This document shows, piece after piece, positions 52,801-61,905 of a stretch of DNA of 64,000 nt. Source of the DNA: Solwaraspora sp. WMMD1047 (GTDB lineage: Bacteria > Actinomycetota > Actinomycetes > Mycobacteriales > Micromonosporaceae). Made by a program: the position numbers and the translations under genes. Every line of letters begins with the position of its first letter. Within the stretch, counting starts at the first letter, position 1. The stretch spans positions 3,266,501 through 3,330,500 of the forward strand of contig NZ_JARUBL010000001.1 in NCBI RefSeq assembly GCF_029626155.1. The letters run 5' to 3'. The notes under the pieces were generated by a model, which was given only the letters and a program-made list of their open reading frames with translations, searched no databases and was not told where the DNA came from.

Positions 52801-55657
52801 GGAATGGGTGCCCGCGCCGGCCGCTGAGCCGGAGCGCGGGCGGGCTGGGACCGCCGTGATCGGGTCCAGCGGTGCCGTCCTCGCCGACGCGCTGACGTCG
52901 GCCGGCGTCGACGCTCGCCGCTATGCCGACGTCGCGGAGTTCCGCGCCGCGCTGGACCGACCCGAGGAACCGCCGTCGGTGGCGATGCTGCTGTGCCGTA
53001 CTCCGGACGACGCGGCGCCGGACCCGGCCGCAGCCGCCCACCGGATGGCCGAGGATCTGCTGCTCACCCTTCAGGGATGGCTCGCGGACGAACGGCTCGC
53101 CGGCACCCGACTCATCGTGACGACCCGGGGCGCGGCGACGGCGGGCCCCGTCACGGACCTGCCGGCGTCGGTGCTGTGGGGGATGGTCCGTAGCGCCCAG
53201 TCGGAAAACCCGGGTCGGTTCACCCTGCTCGACCTCGATCCCGCCACCGGCGACAGACCGTCGGACCATGACTGGCCGACCCTGCTGGCCACCGCGGGCG
53301 TCGAACCACAGCTGGTGGTCCGGGACAGCCAGCTGCTTGCGGCACGACTGCGCCGTGCCGACGCCAAACGTGGCACCCCGCAGCGCCTGGGCGGCTGGAG
53401 CGGGGGCGCCGCATGGCGGATGAACCCGCTCGGCAACGGGTCGTTGGACGACATCGGAGTCGTCGCCTGCCCCGAGGCGCTCGACGCCCTCGAACCGGGC
53501 CAGGTGCGGGTGCGGGTGCGGGCCGCCGGGCTCAACTTCCACGACGTCGTGGTGGCGCTCGGCATGATTGACAACGACGGCTTCGGTACGGAGGGCGCCG
53601 GCGTCGTCCTGGAGGTCGGCGCCGGGGTGACCGGGCTGCGGTCCGGCGACCGCGTGGCCGGCTCGATCATGGGTGCCTTCGGACCCACCGCGGTCGCCGA
53701 TCACCGGCAGCTCGTCCGAATCCCCGACGACTGGTCGTTCGAAGAGGCCGCTACGGTGCCCGCGGTGTTCCTGACGGCCTATTACGCGCTGGTCGACCTC
53801 GCGGAAGTAGCGCCGGGAGACCGGGTGCTGATCCACGCCGCCACCGGTGGCGTCGGCCTGGCCGCTGTCCAACTGGCCCGCCTACTGGGAGCGGAGGTCT
53901 TCGCGACCGCTTCACCGGCCAAGCAGCAGGTGCTCCGCGACTGGGGCATCGACGCCTCGCACGTCGCCTCCTCACGCTCCACCGACTTCGCCACGAAGTT
54001 CCTGGCCGTGACGGAGGGCGCGGGTATGGACGTGACGCTCGGCTCACTCGCTGGCGACATCGTCGACGCGACCCTCGGGCTGTTGCCGCGCGGCGGCCGG
54101 TACCTGGAGATGGGCAAGACCGACGTACGCGACGCCGGAAAGGTGGCTGCCGCGCATCCGGGTGTGCGATACCGGGCATTCGACGTCGGCGAAGCGACGG
54201 CAGAGCGTGTGGAGCAGATCTTCGCCGAACTGATGGACCTGTTCGCCGACGGGCGACTGCGGCCGCCGCCGCGTACGGACTGGGACTTGGCCGACATCGG
54301 CCAGGCGCTGCGGCACATGAGCCAGGCCCGCCACATCGGCAAGAACGTGCTGCGCATTCCGCCCCCGGTGGACACCGAGGGCACGGTGCTCATCACCGGT
54401 GGCACGGGCACCCTCGGCGGGCAGGTGGCCCGGCACCTGACGTCGGCCCACGGGCTGAAGCACCTGCTCCTGCTCTCCCGGTCCGGGCCGGAAGCGGCAG
54501 GCGCCGAAGAGTTGCGGGTCGACCTTGAGCAGCTGGGTGCCCGCGTCACCATCGAGGCCTGCGACGTCGCCGACCGCGCCGCGTTGGCCGCCGCGCTCGC
54601 CGGAATCCCCGACGAGCATCGGCTCACCGCCGTCGTGCACGCGACGGGAGCCCTCGACGATGCCACGTTGACCACGCTCACCCCGGACCAACTGCACCGG
54701 GTGCTGCACACCAAGGTGGACAGTGCCGCCCACCTGTACGACCTGACCCGCGAGCTGGAACTCGGCGCCTTCGTGTTGTTCTCCTCGGCCAGCGGCCTGC
54801 TGGGCGGACCCGGTCAGGCCAACTACGCGGCGGCAAACACCTTCCTGGACGCCCTGGCGGCGTACCGCCGGTCCACCGCCGGGCCCGCAACCAGCATCGC
54901 CTGGGGCCTGTGGGCCGAAGCGAGCGGCATGACCGGTCACCTGCGTGAGAGTCAGCGCAACCGCGGCGGCCTCCTGCCTTTGGCGACGTCGGACGCCCTG
55001 CGTCTGCTGGACACCGCTGTCGCCACGCCCGATTCGCTGGTGCTGGCGAGCGGGCTCGACACCCAGGCGCTTCCGCCGATGCCCATCTGGACCCAGCTGA
55101 TCGGGTTCCGGCGCCGCACCGTTGCCGACGTACCCAGTGAGTCGTCACTCATCCGTGCTCTGACGTCGCAGGGCGACGACGAGCGGCACCGCACACTGCT
55201 GCAACTCGTCCGTTCGCAGGCTGCCACCGTGCTGGCGACCAGCCCTCAGGACATCGGACCCCACCGCGGGTTCACCGACATGGGCGTGGACTCCCTGACC
55301 GCCGTCGAACTCCGCAATCGTCTCTCCACGGCGGTGGGCCTCCAGCTGGCACCTACCACCATCTTCGACCACCCCACTCCGCACCGACTCGCCGAAAACC
55401 TCAGGCAGCAACTCGCCACGAAGATCGGCGGCGGCACGAGCTCCGCGAGTGACCTGCCGGAGGACGAGGTGCGCCGCGCCCTGGCGGCGATTCCGTTGCC
55501 CAGGTTGCGGAACGCCGGTCTCATGGACCGGCTGCTGGAACTTGCCGGGCTCGGCCCGGAACCCGCGAACGGGAAGGTTGAGCAGACCGAGGAGCAGGCG
55601 ATCGACGACATGGACGTCGCCGAACTGCTCCAGCTGGTGCAGGACGAGGAATCATGA
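43844..55657 (+). CDS. Type I PKS, modules 4 and 5: KS-AT-DH-KR0-ACP / KS-AT-DH-ER-KR-ACP
   Basis: A 3937-aa two-module PKS. Module 4: KS Cys206; AT Ser667 in GHSVGE with HAFH (malonyl); DH His980 in [11 protein letters not shown]; a KR remnant (about residues 1440-1620) whose cofactor motif is NDGGGAAAV and whose catalytic Tyr is lost ([10 protein letters not shown]); ACP Ser1728 in GLTSLTG. Module 5: KS Cys1958; AT Ser2419 in GHSQGE with YASH (methylmalonyl); DH His2728; ER ([11 protein letters not shown], around 3190-3500); KR with GGTGTLGG, an LDD motif and Tyr3661; ACP Ser3817. Predicted output is a retained ketone at module 4 and a saturated, methyl-branched unit at module 5. The N-terminal helix [16 protein letters not shown] and C-terminal [10 protein letters not shown] are docking elements; the latter matches the next gene. 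ATG 43844 follows GGAGG by 6 bases. Confidence 0.95.
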   Translation: MADDKKILDYLKRVTADLHRTRQRLRDVESGRQEPVAIVAMACRYPGDVRSPEDLWELLVTGGDAISDSLPTDRGWDDDLYDPDPDRSGKTYARGGGFLDDVAGFDAELFGISPREALAMDPQQRLLLETSWELLERGVGDPRSLRGSATGVFVGSSDSGYLPDKARAPEEVEGYALTGNQASVLSGRVSYTFGLEGPAVSVDTACSSSLVALHLAAQALRQGECSLALAGGVTVMADPSGLVEFARQRGLAPDGRCKAFADSADGTGWAEGVGLVLLERLSDARRSGRRVLAVLRGSAVNQDGASSGLTAPNGPSQQRVIQAALAGAGLVAGDVDVVEAHGTGTRLGDPIEAQALLATYGQGRERPVWLGSVKSNIGHAQAAAGVAGVIKMVLALGGGVLPRTLHVDRPSGLVDWSAGRVRLLTEAVEWPRVEGRVRRAGVSSFGVSGTNAHVVLEEGDGVGVAGSVSVSGGPVVWVVSGESVGGLRGQVERLRSWLVGGVDVDVVGVARGLAGRAGLRHRLAVVGAGREELLTGLQRYATGVTTGDEWSGAAVGNVRPRSKVAFLLSGQGAQRPGMGRELYATFPVFAQALDAVCEHLDREVGRSLRELMFASDDEAAGPEDGGTPERTLDRTGYAQPALFAFEVALSELMQSWGVVPEALLGHSVGELAAAHLSGVLSLPDACRLVAARGRLMQALPPGGAMVSVRASREEIASSLGPYEGLVDIAAVNGPASTVISGQRDAVAALAEHWTAERRSVRWLKVSHAFHSPLMDPMLDEFRAVAADVTFHPPRIPIISNVTGEPLSVDEASSPEYWVRHIRRPVQFLAGVRHLVDVGINTFLEVGPTSPLTPAVAECLDVAEPRHDDDGRDVLQVGILQKDRPEVSSALTTAGLLWAQGVPVEWQQILPPGVPADLPTYAFDHRAYWLREPGRDRHQPSSGAIALSHGLLTASLHLAGGAPTLLTGRLSLDAQEWLSDHRVAGTVILPGTAYVELVTRAADEVGYSQIEELIVQAPLAVRDRDPADIQIVVDGPDTEERRGVTVYARTRHATSWTRHAQATITRSPAPAPPDGWARTWPPTGVQPVSLEGWYADLAERGHHYGPTFQGVTAVWRRGSDVYADIELPQTAQEDTSRYGIHPALLDAAVQVMAVAEVFAGEGIWLPYTWSNVSLFATGVTHARVHVQVTGRDTVEVLVADAAGEPVAAVGSILFRPVSQEQLAVRGAGNLFHLAWMPAPGTSDAWHPPAGDIPDLVLLGPDPLTVEPDVAANRRYEDLSALTAALDGGASAPGFALAPYRVDQGDPFTAADERVDHVLTMVRQWLADERLASSTLVLVTCGAVVTGTEPAGSAGVSLPGAGVWGAVRALQQERPGRIVLLDLDPAADPVSAAVDLQATLAVAAMGESQLAVRTGELLVARLEQAPASPGGRDDSAPGTWDSVLINDGGGAAAVMVARRLAQAHGTRRVTILSPRGPEAADVAALRAALMDLDTELAVFACDAVDRAALTDALARVATQGRLTAIVHLDPALAGGTSGSDAAAAARYHLAAAANLHELTAQHSLAAFVTVSRAPDLLGGGGSESARRSATAGVLDALAHRRRGQGSPAVSLAWGSGREDGDQLVDAICGADLPAVLNVQVDLPALHSRAASGEALPSMWWKLVPVSATRRTATGADPGSDLARRLTGLTAGERFQAVTNLVREHVAAVLGHRNSEVVDLERGLVDLGLTSLTGVQLRNRLAAATGLRLPSTIIFDYPTPSELARHLAAEFSGRAVVNAPAGPVVSATDDDPVAIVAMACRYPGGVSCPEELWDLVLAEGDAVSGFPTDRGWEEDLYDPDPDRSGKTYVRGGGFLDDVAGFDAELFGISPREALAMDPQQRLLLETSWELLERGVGDPRSLRGSATGVFVGSLPSQYVDLGRSGTQAEGHAYIGNGLSVISGRVSYTFGLEGPAVSVDTACSSSLVALHLAAQALRQGECSLALAGGVYTISKPAPFLAFARQRALSADGRCKAFSDAADGFGIAEGVGLVLLERLSDARRSGRRVLAVLRGSAVNQDGASSGLTAPNGPSQQRVIQAALAGAGLVAGDVDVVEAHGTGTRLGDPIEAQALLATYGQGRERPVWLGSVKSNIGHAQAAAGVAGVIKMVLALGGGVLPRTLHVDRPSGLVDWSAGRVRLLTEAVEWPRVEGRVRRAGVSSFGVSGTNAHVIIEEPADIVPAETEPAEVVPADRPETGRAVSWVVSAATEHGLRRQVERLLGSVADGPSSMEHTVAVARALSHRATLRHRMVATASEHADLLAGLTSFLASDTTTATPPNVVSGVVDSGGGVVWVFPGQGWHWVGMGRELLGQSAVFAGVVGEVSGLVEREAGWSVVDVLGGVVGAPGWERVDVVQPVCFAVMVGLARLWESVGVSPAAVVGHSQGEIAAACVAGVLSLEDAVRVVVGRSAAISALAGRGAMASVGAGVGDVEGWLQEVGEGRLWVAAVNGPLATVVAGDPDVVGRLVEFCVGRGVRARRIDVDYASHSPHVEEVRESILDRLVGLRPGGGRVPLWSTVTGSQLADGRLMDAEYWYTNLRSPVRFDEAISGLLDEGFQTFVEISGHPVLTPAVEDRIQTSGVRAYTVPTLHRDQGDLHRFHTSVAEAWTHGTAVDWLQLHDQEPATPVSLPTYAFDHKRYWLSSESDGGDLSSVGLESVEHGFLGASIELGDDDGRVLTGRLSLASHGWLADHRVGGRVLLPGTAFLELVTRLSDEVGCRRVEELLVHAPLVVPDRGGVEIQVRAGAPDEVGRRTIVVHARPQDATSGWTRHAEAVVASGGPAQEVGLTAWPPTGGRSVPLEGRYEELAARGYEYGPAFRGLVAAWRRGGEVFAEVELPEPVKEGAQRFTLHPALLDAAAHAIGLGDFFSTDGIWLPFVWRGVSVYATGASRLRVRIGWTGSDAVSVLVADAAGEPVAAIDALVMRELTPDSLAALIAPPGSSDLEGLYRLEWVPAPAAEPERGRAGTAVIGSSGAVLADALTSAGVDARRYADVAEFRAALDRPEEPPSVAMLLCRTPDDAAPDPAAAAHRMAEDLLLTLQGWLADERLAGTRLIVTTRGAATAGPVTDLPASVLWGMVRSAQSENPGRFTLLDLDPATGDRPSDHDWPTLLATAGVEPQLVVRDSQLLAARLRRADAKRGTPQRLGGWSGGAAWRMNPLGNGSLDDIGVVACPEALDALEPGQVRVRVRAAGLNFHDVVVALGMIDNDGFGTEGAGVVLEVGAGVTGLRSGDRVAGSIMGAFGPTAVADHRQLVRIPDDWSFEEAATVPAVFLTAYYALVDLAEVAPGDRVLIHAATGGVGLAAVQLARLLGAEVFATASPAKQQVLRDWGIDASHVASSRSTDFATKFLAVTEGAGMDVTLGSLAGDIVDATLGLLPRGGRYLEMGKTDVRDAGKVAAAHPGVRYRAFDVGEATAERVEQIFAELMDLFADGRLRPPPRTDWDLADIGQALRHMSQARHIGKNVLRIPPPVDTEGTVLITGGTGTLGGQVARHLTSAHGLKHLLLLSRSGPEAAGAEELRVDLEQLGARVTIEACDVADRAALAAALAGIPDEHRLTAVVHATGALDDATLTTLTPDQLHRVLHTKVDSAAHLYDLTRELELGAFVLFSSASGLLGGPGQANYAAANTFLDALAAYRRSTAGPATSIAWGLWAEASGMTGHLRESQRNRGGLLPLATSDALRLLDTAVATPDSLVLASGLDTQALPPMPIWTQLIGFRRRTVADVPSESSLIRALTSQGDDERHRTLLQLVRSQAATVLATSPQDIGPHRGFTDMGVDSLTAVELRNRLSTAVGLQLAPTTIFDHPTPHRLAENLRQQLATKIGGGTSSASDLPEDEVRRALAAIPLPRLRNAGLMDRLLELAGLGPEPANGKVEQTEEQAIDDMDVAELLQLVQDEES
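44651..45454 (+). repeat. Module 4 copy of the KS-AT-linker repeat
   Basis: About 804 bp matching 56491-57294 (module 6) at a constant offset of 11,840 with no indel seen. It covers the second half of KS and the KS-AT linker and stops abruptly at the AT start, where module 4 switches to a malonyl-type AT. Confidence 0.85.
49211..49566 (+). repeat. Module 5 copy of the KS N-terminal repeat
   Basis: About 356 bp matching 55792-56147 (module 6) at a constant offset of 6,581, with only a few base differences seen (for example GAGTTG against GATTTG). Confidence 0.85.
49832..50448 (+). repeat. Module 5 copy of the KS C-terminal repeat
   Basis: About 617 bp matching 56416-57032 (module 6) at offset 6,584. 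One difference was seen (GTGCTGGCG against GTGTTGGCG). The part from 49908 is also shared with module 4. Confidence 0.85.
50811..51796 (+). repeat. Module 5 copy of the methylmalonyl-AT repeat
   Basis: About 986 bp matching 57350-58335 (module 6) at offset 6,539, covering nearly the whole AT and the post-AT segment up to GTCGACTGG. Its first 360 bp are also present in module 2 on the other strand. Confidence 0.88.
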
Positions 55658-58600
55658 CCCCACGAGGCCGGGAGCAGGACGAAATGACCACGCACAATGA
55701 GGATGTCGTCGCCGCCCTGCGTACCGCACTCAAGGATAACGCGAGGCTGAAGCGGCAGAACCGGGAACTGCTCGCCGCGGCGCGCGAGCCCGTCGCGATC
55801 GTGGCGATGGCGTGTCGTTATCCGGGTGGTGTGTCGTGTCCGGAGGATTTGTGGGATTTGGTGTTGGCGGAGGGGGATGCGGTTTCGGGTTTTCCGACGG
55901 ATCGGGGGTGGGAGGAGGATCTTTATGATCCGGATCCGGACCGGTCGGGGAAGACGTATGTGCGGGGTGGTGGGTTTCTGGATGATGTGGCGGGATTTGA
56001 TGCTGAGTTGTTTGGGATTTCGCCGCGTGAGGCGTTGGCGATGGATCCGCAGCAGCGGTTGTTGTTGGAGACGTCGTGGGAGTTGTTGGAGCGGGGGGTG
56101 GGTGATCCGCGGTCGTTGCGGGGCAGTGCGACCGGCGTTTTCGTCGGCGGCGGGGTGTCGGGCTACGTACCGGATCTCGCCCGGACTCCGGAGGAACTCA
56201 GCGGATTTGCCATGACCGGCAACCTCAGCAGTGTCCTGTCCGGCCGTCTGGCTTACACCTTCGGCCTGGAGGGCCCGACGGTCACCATCGACACCGCGTG
56301 TTCGTCCTCGTTGGTGGCGTTGCATCTGGCGGCGCAGGCGTTGCGGCAGGGGGAGTGCTCGCTGGCCCTGGCCGGCGGCGTGCAGGTGGTCACCAACCCC
56401 GCGGGCCTGTTGGAGTTCGCCCGGCAGCGGGCTCTGTCGGCGGATGGTCGGTGCAAGGCGTTTTCTGATGCGGCGGATGGTTTCGGTATTGCTGAGGGTG
56501 TGGGTTTGGTGTTGTTGGAGCGGTTGTCGGATGCGCGGCGGAGTGGTCGTCGGGTGTTGGCGGTGTTGCGGGGTTCGGCGGTTAATCAGGATGGGGCGAG
56601 TTCTGGTTTGACGGCGCCGAATGGGCCTTCGCAGCAGCGGGTGATTCAGGCGGCGTTGGCGGGTGCGGGTTTGGTGGCGGGTGATGTGGATGTGGTGGAG
56701 GCGCATGGGACGGGGACGCGGTTGGGGGATCCGATTGAGGCGCAGGCGTTGTTGGCGACGTATGGGCAGGGTCGTGAGCGGCCGGTGTGGTTGGGGTCGG
56801 TGAAGTCGAATATTGGTCATGCGCAGGCGGCTGCGGGGGTGGCTGGTGTGATCAAGATGGTGTTGGCGTTGGGTGGGGGTGTGTTGCCGCGGACGTTGCA
56901 TGTGGATCGGCCGTCGGGGTTGGTGGATTGGTCGGCGGGTCGGGTGCGGTTGTTGACGGAGGCGGTGGAGTGGCCTCGGGTGGAGGGTCGGGTGCGGCGG
57001 GCGGGGGTGTCGTCGTTCGGGGTGAGTGGGACGAATGCGCATGTGGTGTTGGAGGAGGGTGATGGGGTGGGGGTTGCGGGTTCGGTGTCGGTGTCGGGTG
57101 GTCCGGTGGTGTGGGTGGTGTCGGGTGAGTCGGTGGGGGGTTTGCGGGGTCAGGTGGAGCGGTTGCGGTCGTGGTTGGTGGGTGGGGTGGATGTGGATGT
57201 GGTGGGGGTGGCGCGGGGTTTGGCGGGGCGTGCGGGGTTGCGGCATCGGTTGGCGGTGGTGGGTGCTGGTCGGGAGGAGCTGCTGACCGGTCTGGAGGCG
57301 TTTTCGGTGGGTCGGCCGATGGCTGAGGTGGTGCGGGGGTCGGTTGGTGCCGGTGGTGGTGTGGTGTGGGTGTTTCCGGGTCAGGGTTGGCATTGGGTGG
57401 GGATGGGGCGGGAGTTGCTTGGGCAGTCGGCGGTGTTCGCGGGGGTGGTGGGTGAGGTGTCGGGGTTGGTGGAGCGGGAGGCGGGGTGGTCGGTTGTTGA
57501 TGTGTTGGGTGGGGTGGTGGGTGCTCCGGGATGGGAGCGGGTGGATGTGGTGCAGCCGGTGTGTTTTGCGGTGATGGTGGGGTTGGCGCGGTTGTGGGAG
57601 TCGGTGGGGGTGTCGCCGGCGGCGGTGGTGGGTCATTCGCAGGGTGAGATCGCGGCGGCGTGTGTGGCGGGGGTGTTGTCGTTGGAGGATGCGGTGCGGG
57701 TGGTGGTGGGTCGGTCGGCGGCGATTTCGGCGTTGGCGGGTCGGGGGGCGATGGCGTCGGTGGGTGCGGGGGTGGGGGATGTTGAGGGTTGGTTGCAGGA
57801 GGTGGGTGAGGGTCGGTTGTGGGTGGCGGCGGTGAATGGGCCGTTGGCGACGGTGGTGGCGGGGGATCCGGATGTGGTGGGGCGGTTGGTGGAGTTTTGT
57901 GTGGGGCGTGGTGTGCGGGCGCGGCGTATTGATGTGGATTATGCGTCTCATTCGCCGCATGTGGAGGAGGTTCGGGAGTCGATTCTGGATCGGTTGGTGG
58001 GGTTGCGTCCTGGTGGGGGTCGGGTGCCGTTGTGGTCGACCGTGACCGGGTCTCAGTTGGCGGATGGGCGGTTGATGGACGCCGAGTACTGGTACACGAA
58101 TCTGCGCAGCCCGGTCCGGTTCGACGAGGCCATCTCCGGGCTCCTGGATGAGGGGTTCCAGACGTTCGTCGAGATCAGCGGGCATCCCGTGTTGACCCCG
58201 GCTGTCGAGGACCGGATCCAGACCAGCGGTGTGCGCGCTTACACCGTACCGACCCTGCATCGCGACCAGGGTGACCTCCACCGCTTCCACACCTCTGTCG
58301 CCGAGGCGTGGACCCACGGCACGGCCGTCGACTGGACCGCCGTGCACGGCGACGAGACTCCGGCCGCGGAGCTGCCCACCTACGCCTTCGACCACAAGCG
58401 CTACTGGTTCACCCCGCATCCCGGAAGCGACGGTCCGCACGACACCGAGGACGCCGACTTCTGGAGCGTCGTGGAGCGCGGAGACCCAGACGAACTCGCC
58501 GTTCGTCTGGAGTTGCGGGACACAGACGACAAGGAGTCCATGATCTCGATGCTGCCCGCCCTCCGCGCGTGGCGGGACCGGCGACGCCGTCAGAACATGG

Positions 58601-60456
58601 TCGACGACTGGCGCTACCGGGTCTCCTGGACCAGGGCCACGATCGGCGACGCTCCCGTACTCGCGGGCACCTGGCTCCTCCTGGTTCCGGCGGGCCACAC
58701 CGGATCCACCGCCGCCGACCTGGAGCCGGCCCTCAGCAAGGTCGGCGCGAACGTCCGGGTCCTGTCCGTCAACACCACTGTCCCTGACGTCCAGGGGATG
58801 GCCGAACAGCTCGGCGCGCAGATCCGGAACGTGGCCGGAATCGTGTCGCTGCTGGCGCTCGACGAGATGCCACAGCCTGATCACCCGGAACTCACCGCCG
58901 GAGTCGCCGCTACGGTGCTGCTTCTGCAAGCCTTGCACGCGGCCGAGGCGGAGGCCCCCGTGTGGTGCGTCACCTCGGGCGCGGTCGACACCGGGCCGGG
59001 CGACATCCTGACCAGCCCTCATCAGGGCGCGCTCGCCGGCCTCCTGCGCGTCGTCGACCTGGAGCGGGCCCGTCCGCTGTACCACGTCGACATCCCCGAG
59101 TCGCTCTCCTCCCGCGACCGCGCCCGGCTCGCCGCTGCGATCGCGAGCCCCGGCGGCGAGACCCAGTTCGCGGTCCGTTCGGCCGGCGTCATGGTTCCCA
59201 GGCTGGTGCGTATCCCTCGGGTGTCCGGCGCCCCGAGCCGGAAATGGGAACCGTCGGGCACCGCGCTGATCACCGGCGGCAGCGGCGCCCTGGCGGCGCA
59301 CACGGCACGTTGGCTCGCCGGCAACGGCGTCTCCCGGCTCGTCCTGCTGTCCCGCCAGGGCCCCGAGGCGGCGAATGCCGATGAACTGCGTGCCGAACTG
59401 GAGGGGACGGGGGCCGAGGTCGTCTTCGCCGCCTGTGACGTCACCGACCGCGACGCGCTGGCCGCCGTGATCGACCGGATCCCGGCCGACCAGCCACTGA
59501 CCACCGTCGTACACACGGCAGGCGTCCTCGACGACGGCGTGCCGATGGAGACCGCGACAGACCCGCTGCCGCGGCTCGCCAGGGTCATGGCGGCCAAGGC
59601 GAGCGGTGCGCGGCATCTGCATGAGATCATCGAGCACCGGCCGATCGAAATGTTCCTGCTGTTCTCCTCCGCTGCCGGGGTGTGGGGCAGCGCCGGGCAG
59701 GCCGCCTACGCGGCGGCCAACGCCTACCTCGACGCGCTCGCCCAGCACCGCCGGGCGCGTTCCCTGCCCGCCACGTCGATCGCCTGGGGCGCATGGGGAG
59801 GTGGCGGGATGCTCGACGACGAGGAGGGCATCGCCTGGCTGGGCGGCAGCGGAATGCGACTGATGGAGCCAGGGCAGGCTGTCGCCGCAATGCAGCGCAC
59901 GATCGACCGGGACGAGACCGTTACCGTGGTTGCTGACATGGACTGGGCCCGGTTCGGGGAGGTCTACGTTGCAGCCCGGCCGCGGCCGCTGATCAGTGAG
60001 GTGGCGCGGCCGGCGATCCCGGGTGACGACCCGGACGAGTCCGCCGACCGACGACCGGAGCTGCTTCGACGGCTCGCGGAGCTACCTGCGCCGCGCCAGG
60101 AGGCGGCGCTTCTCGAACTGGTACGCGCCGAGGTGGCCGCTGTGCTCCGCCACGCCGACGACGGAGCCGTCGACCCGGACCGGTCCTTCCGCGAGGCGGG
60201 GCTCGAATCCGTCGCCGGGCTCGAACTCAAGAACCGGCTGAGCACCGCCACCGGCCTGCATCTCACCACGACCATCATCTTCGACCATCCGACCCCGCTC
60301 GCCCTGTCCCGCTACCTCAGGGGGCGGCTGGCCGGCGGCAAGACGATGTCCCCGCCCGAGCCGGTGGAAGTGGCGCGGCCCGAGGCGGCCTCCGCAGCTC
60401 CAGCGATCGAATCGGCATCGGACGAGGAGATATTCGCCATCATCGACAACGGCTGA
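55654..60456 (+). CDS. Type I PKS, module 6: KS-AT-KR-ACP
   Basis: A 1600-aa single-module PKS. KS Cys216 in DTACSSS; AT Ser662 in GHSQGE with YASH, the methylmalonyl signature; KR with GGSGALAAH and Tyr1352 in [15 protein letters not shown] Ser1519 in GLESVAG, where Glu replaces the usual Asp. Both a Trp (GVWGS) and an LDD-like motif (GVLDDG) are present in KR, so alcohol stereochemistry cannot be called with confidence. Predicted output is a hydroxyl with an alpha-methyl. The N-terminal helix [20 protein letters not shown] pairs by type with the module 5 C-terminus; the C-terminal [11 protein letters not shown] fits the YLKR-type helix of module 7. ATG 55654 overlaps the upstream stop (ATGA) and has GAGGAA just before it; ATG 55684 is an alternative. 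Confidence 0.95.
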   Translation: MTPRGREQDEMTTHNEDVVAALRTALKDNARLKRQNRELLAAAREPVAIVAMACRYPGGVSCPEDLWDLVLAEGDAVSGFPTDRGWEEDLYDPDPDRSGKTYVRGGGFLDDVAGFDAELFGISPREALAMDPQQRLLLETSWELLERGVGDPRSLRGSATGVFVGGGVSGYVPDLARTPEELSGFAMTGNLSSVLSGRLAYTFGLEGPTVTIDTACSSSLVALHLAAQALRQGECSLALAGGVQVVTNPAGLLEFARQRALSADGRCKAFSDAADGFGIAEGVGLVLLERLSDARRSGRRVLAVLRGSAVNQDGASSGLTAPNGPSQQRVIQAALAGAGLVAGDVDVVEAHGTGTRLGDPIEAQALLATYGQGRERPVWLGSVKSNIGHAQAAAGVAGVIKMVLALGGGVLPRTLHVDRPSGLVDWSAGRVRLLTEAVEWPRVEGRVRRAGVSSFGVSGTNAHVVLEEGDGVGVAGSVSVSGGPVVWVVSGESVGGLRGQVERLRSWLVGGVDVDVVGVARGLAGRAGLRHRLAVVGAGREELLTGLEAFSVGRPMAEVVRGSVGAGGGVVWVFPGQGWHWVGMGRELLGQSAVFAGVVGEVSGLVEREAGWSVVDVLGGVVGAPGWERVDVVQPVCFAVMVGLARLWESVGVSPAAVVGHSQGEIAAACVAGVLSLEDAVRVVVGRSAAISALAGRGAMASVGAGVGDVEGWLQEVGEGRLWVAAVNGPLATVVAGDPDVVGRLVEFCVGRGVRARRIDVDYASHSPHVEEVRESILDRLVGLRPGGGRVPLWSTVTGSQLADGRLMDAEYWYTNLRSPVRFDEAISGLLDEGFQTFVEISGHPVLTPAVEDRIQTSGVRAYTVPTLHRDQGDLHRFHTSVAEAWTHGTAVDWTAVHGDETPAAELPTYAFDHKRYWFTPHPGSDGPHDTEDADFWSVVERGDPDELAVRLELRDTDDKESMISMLPALRAWRDRRRRQNMVDDWRYRVSWTRATIGDAPVLAGTWLLLVPAGHTGSTAADLEPALSKVGANVRVLSVNTTVPDVQGMAEQLGAQIRNVAGIVSLLALDEMPQPDHPELTAGVAATVLLLQALHAAEAEAPVWCVTSGAVDTGPGDILTSPHQGALAGLLRVVDLERARPLYHVDIPESLSSRDRARLAAAIASPGGETQFAVRSAGVMVPRLVRIPRVSGAPSRKWEPSGTALITGGSGALAAHTARWLAGNGVSRLVLLSRQGPEAANADELRAELEGTGAEVVFAACDVTDRDALAAVIDRIPADQPLTTVVHTAGVLDDGVPMETATDPLPRLARVMAAKASGARHLHEIIEHRPIEMFLLFSSAAGVWGSAGQAAYAAANAYLDALAQHRRARSLPATSIAWGAWGGGGMLDDEEGIAWLGGSGMRLMEPGQAVAAMQRTIDRDETVTVVADMDWARFGEVYVAARPRPLISEVARPAIPGDDPDESADRRPELLRRLAELPAPRQEAALLELVRAEVAAVLRHADDGAVDPDRSFREAGLESVAGLELKNRLSTATGLHLTTTIIFDHPTPLALSRYLRGRLAGGKTMSPPEPVEVARPEAASAAPAIESASDEEIFAIIDNG
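55792..56147 (+). repeat. Module 6 copy of the KS N-terminal repeat
   Basis: Partner of 49211-49566. A shorter core near 44114-44292 in module 4 is also shared. It uses TTG Leu codons and G/T third bases. Confidence 0.85.
56416..57294 (+). repeat. Module 6 copy of the KS-AT-linker repeat
   Basis: Shared with module 5 (to 57032) and module 4 (56491-57294). With the next tract it forms the longest run of this G/T-codon style in the window. Confidence 0.85.
57350..58335 (+). repeat. Module 6 copy of the methylmalonyl-AT repeat
   Basis: Partner of 50811-51796. The left part belongs to the 57143-57708 tract found inverted at 18730-19295 in module 2, making module 6 the only copy that shares tracts with all three other modules. 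Confidence 0.88.
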
Positions 60457-60484
60457 GCCGCCCCCTAAATCAACACGCCGGCGA

Positions 60485-60542
60485 TTAGGGGCGCGCGCCC
60501 ATTTGCTAGGGGCTGACGCGATGAGTGCCGCGCTCATAGACT
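60485..60542 (+). promoter_or_regulatory. Box-type promoter of the AT-ACP operon
   Basis: TTAGGGG (60485-60491) and CTAGGGG (60506-60512) are 21 bp apart. The second abuts CTGACG as -35, and TAGACT (60537-60542) follows after 18 bp as -10. A reversed CCCCTAA lies at 60462-60468. Confidence 0.68.
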
Positions 60543-60593
60543 CGAATCGCTTTGTGGTAGAACGGCCTGGCATCCCAGTGAAAGGGCGATGAC

Positions 60594-61898
60594 ATGAGCG
60601 ATCGGGTGGTGTTCCTTTTCCCCGGCCAAGGGGCATATCTGCCGGGGGTCTTCGCTCGCCTGGGGGTGGACTCCGGACGGATCATGAACTGTGTGGCCGA
60701 GATAGACGCCGCCGCCGAAGACTTCGGGTACAAGCCCGTCGAACCCCTGCTCTTCTCGTCTGACGCGCCCGCGCTGGGGTCGCTGTTGCGCTCCGACCAC
60801 GAGCGCCTCGACGTGGCGACGCTCGCGACCTCGATCGCCTTCGCGCAGCTTCTCGAGGAGAAGTGGGAGATCCGGCCCGACCACGTCATGGGACACAGCC
60901 TCGGCGAGTTCGCGGCACTCGCCGTCGCCGGAGTCCTCACGCCGGCCGCCGCGACCAGGGCTGTCTGCGAGCGCCACGCCGCACTGCGCAAGGCGCCGCC
61001 GCCGCCGGGTGGCATGTTGGCCGTCAACGTCGGTCCCGTGCAGGCCAAGGAACTGATCGCCTCCGCGGGTGCACGGGCAGTTGCCGTCTCGGCACACAAC
61101 TCGCCGGAACAGACGGTGGTCAGCGGCGACGAAATTGACCTGGCAAAGGTGCAGAACGCGGCGGAAAAGGCGGGTATTCGCAGATCCCGGCTGCGCGTCG
61201 CGAGTTCCTTCCACGTCCCGCAATTGACCGACGCGAGCGAATTGTATGCTGCGGCACTACGCACCATACCGAGGTCCGCACCCCGCGAGCGCGTCTTCTT
61301 CTCACACGGTCTGGGCCGTTACCTGACCGCGGCGGACGACATCGTCGACCTCATGGTGCGGGACATGATCCGGCCGGTGCGCTTCCACGAGGCCGTGCGT
61401 GCTCTGCACGACGACGGCGTGACGACGTTCGTGGAGTGCGGTCCGCTGGATATTCTGAACAGAATCGTGCCCGTGATCCTGCCGACAGCGATCACCGTGG
61501 CACCGCTGCGCCAGGTGCTGACCGCGGCCGAGCTGACCTCCCTGCTCGGGCCCCTGCTGCCGCAGGCCGCCGGCGACGCCGGCCCCGCCCAGGAGAAGGC
61601 CGACACGAGGTCCGTAACCCACACCGATGCGGAGATCCTCGAAACGGTACGGACCGTCTGCGCCGAACTCCTCGAGTATCCGGTGGAGGTGATCACCGAC
61701 ACCGCGGACTTCACTGCCGACCTCGGCGCCGACTCCCTGACCCTGAGCGAGTTGCTCGAACGTTCGCTTCAACGGTACGGCCTGGAGGACCGATTCCACG
61801 AGGGCGATCCGGCAGGATACTCCACGGTCGCCGAACTCGCCGCGTTCGTCGCTGGTCTGGTCCGGGAGCGCGTCGCCACCACGGCGGGACAACGGTGA
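60594..61898 (+). CDS. Discrete acyltransferase-ACP didomain protein
   Basis: A 434-aa protein. Residues 1-300 are an acyltransferase of the FabD/AT fold: FLFPGQGAYLPG, Ser102 in GHSLGE, and ASSFHVPQL where modular ATs carry YASH or HAFH. Residues 345-425 are an ACP with Ser381 in GADSLTLSEL. A short Ala/Gly/Asp-rich linker joins them. Free-standing ATs load carriers in trans; the AT-lacking module 7 is a possible client. Alternatively it works only with the next gene, a KS pair, as in type I-like lipid synthases of the PUFA sort. The ATG at 60594 opens a new transcript with its own box promoter. Extender specificity cannot be assigned. Confidence 0.88.
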   Translation: MSDRVVFLFPGQGAYLPGVFARLGVDSGRIMNCVAEIDAAAEDFGYKPVEPLLFSSDAPALGSLLRSDHERLDVATLATSIAFAQLLEEKWEIRPDHVMGHSLGEFAALAVAGVLTPAAATRAVCERHAALRKAPPPPGGMLAVNVGPVQAKELIASAGARAVAVSAHNSPEQTVVSGDEIDLAKVQNAAEKAGIRRSRLRVASSFHVPQLTDASELYAAALRTIPRSAPRERVFFSHGLGRYLTAADDIVDLMVRDMIRPVRFHEAVRALHDDGVTTFVECGPLDILNRIVPVILPTAITVAPLRQVLTAAELTSLLGPLLPQAAGDAGPAQEKADTRSVTHTDAEILETVRTVCAELLEYPVEVITDTADFTADLGADSLTLSELLERSLQRYGLEDRFHEGDPAGYSTVAELAAFVAGLVRERVATTAGQR

Positions 61899-61905
61899 CT
61901 CCGGC

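Noticed and set aside
44651-58335. Repeated GGTGGTGG-type sequence as a CRISPR array or minisatellite
   Set aside because: The repeats are coding KS/AT segments hundreds of bases long with module-specific spacing; there are no short repeat-spacer units.
55246-59748. A 1500-codon open frame on the minus strand opposite modules 5-6
   Set aside because: It is antisense to a clear PKS gene, rich in His, Arg, Pro and Gln, and arises because G/T-rich codons on the plus strand rarely create stops on the other strand. It has no domain similarity.
60594-61898. Housekeeping FabD malonyl transferase
   Set aside because: It is fused to an ACP, sits behind a cluster-type promoter and is not near fatty acid synthase genes.
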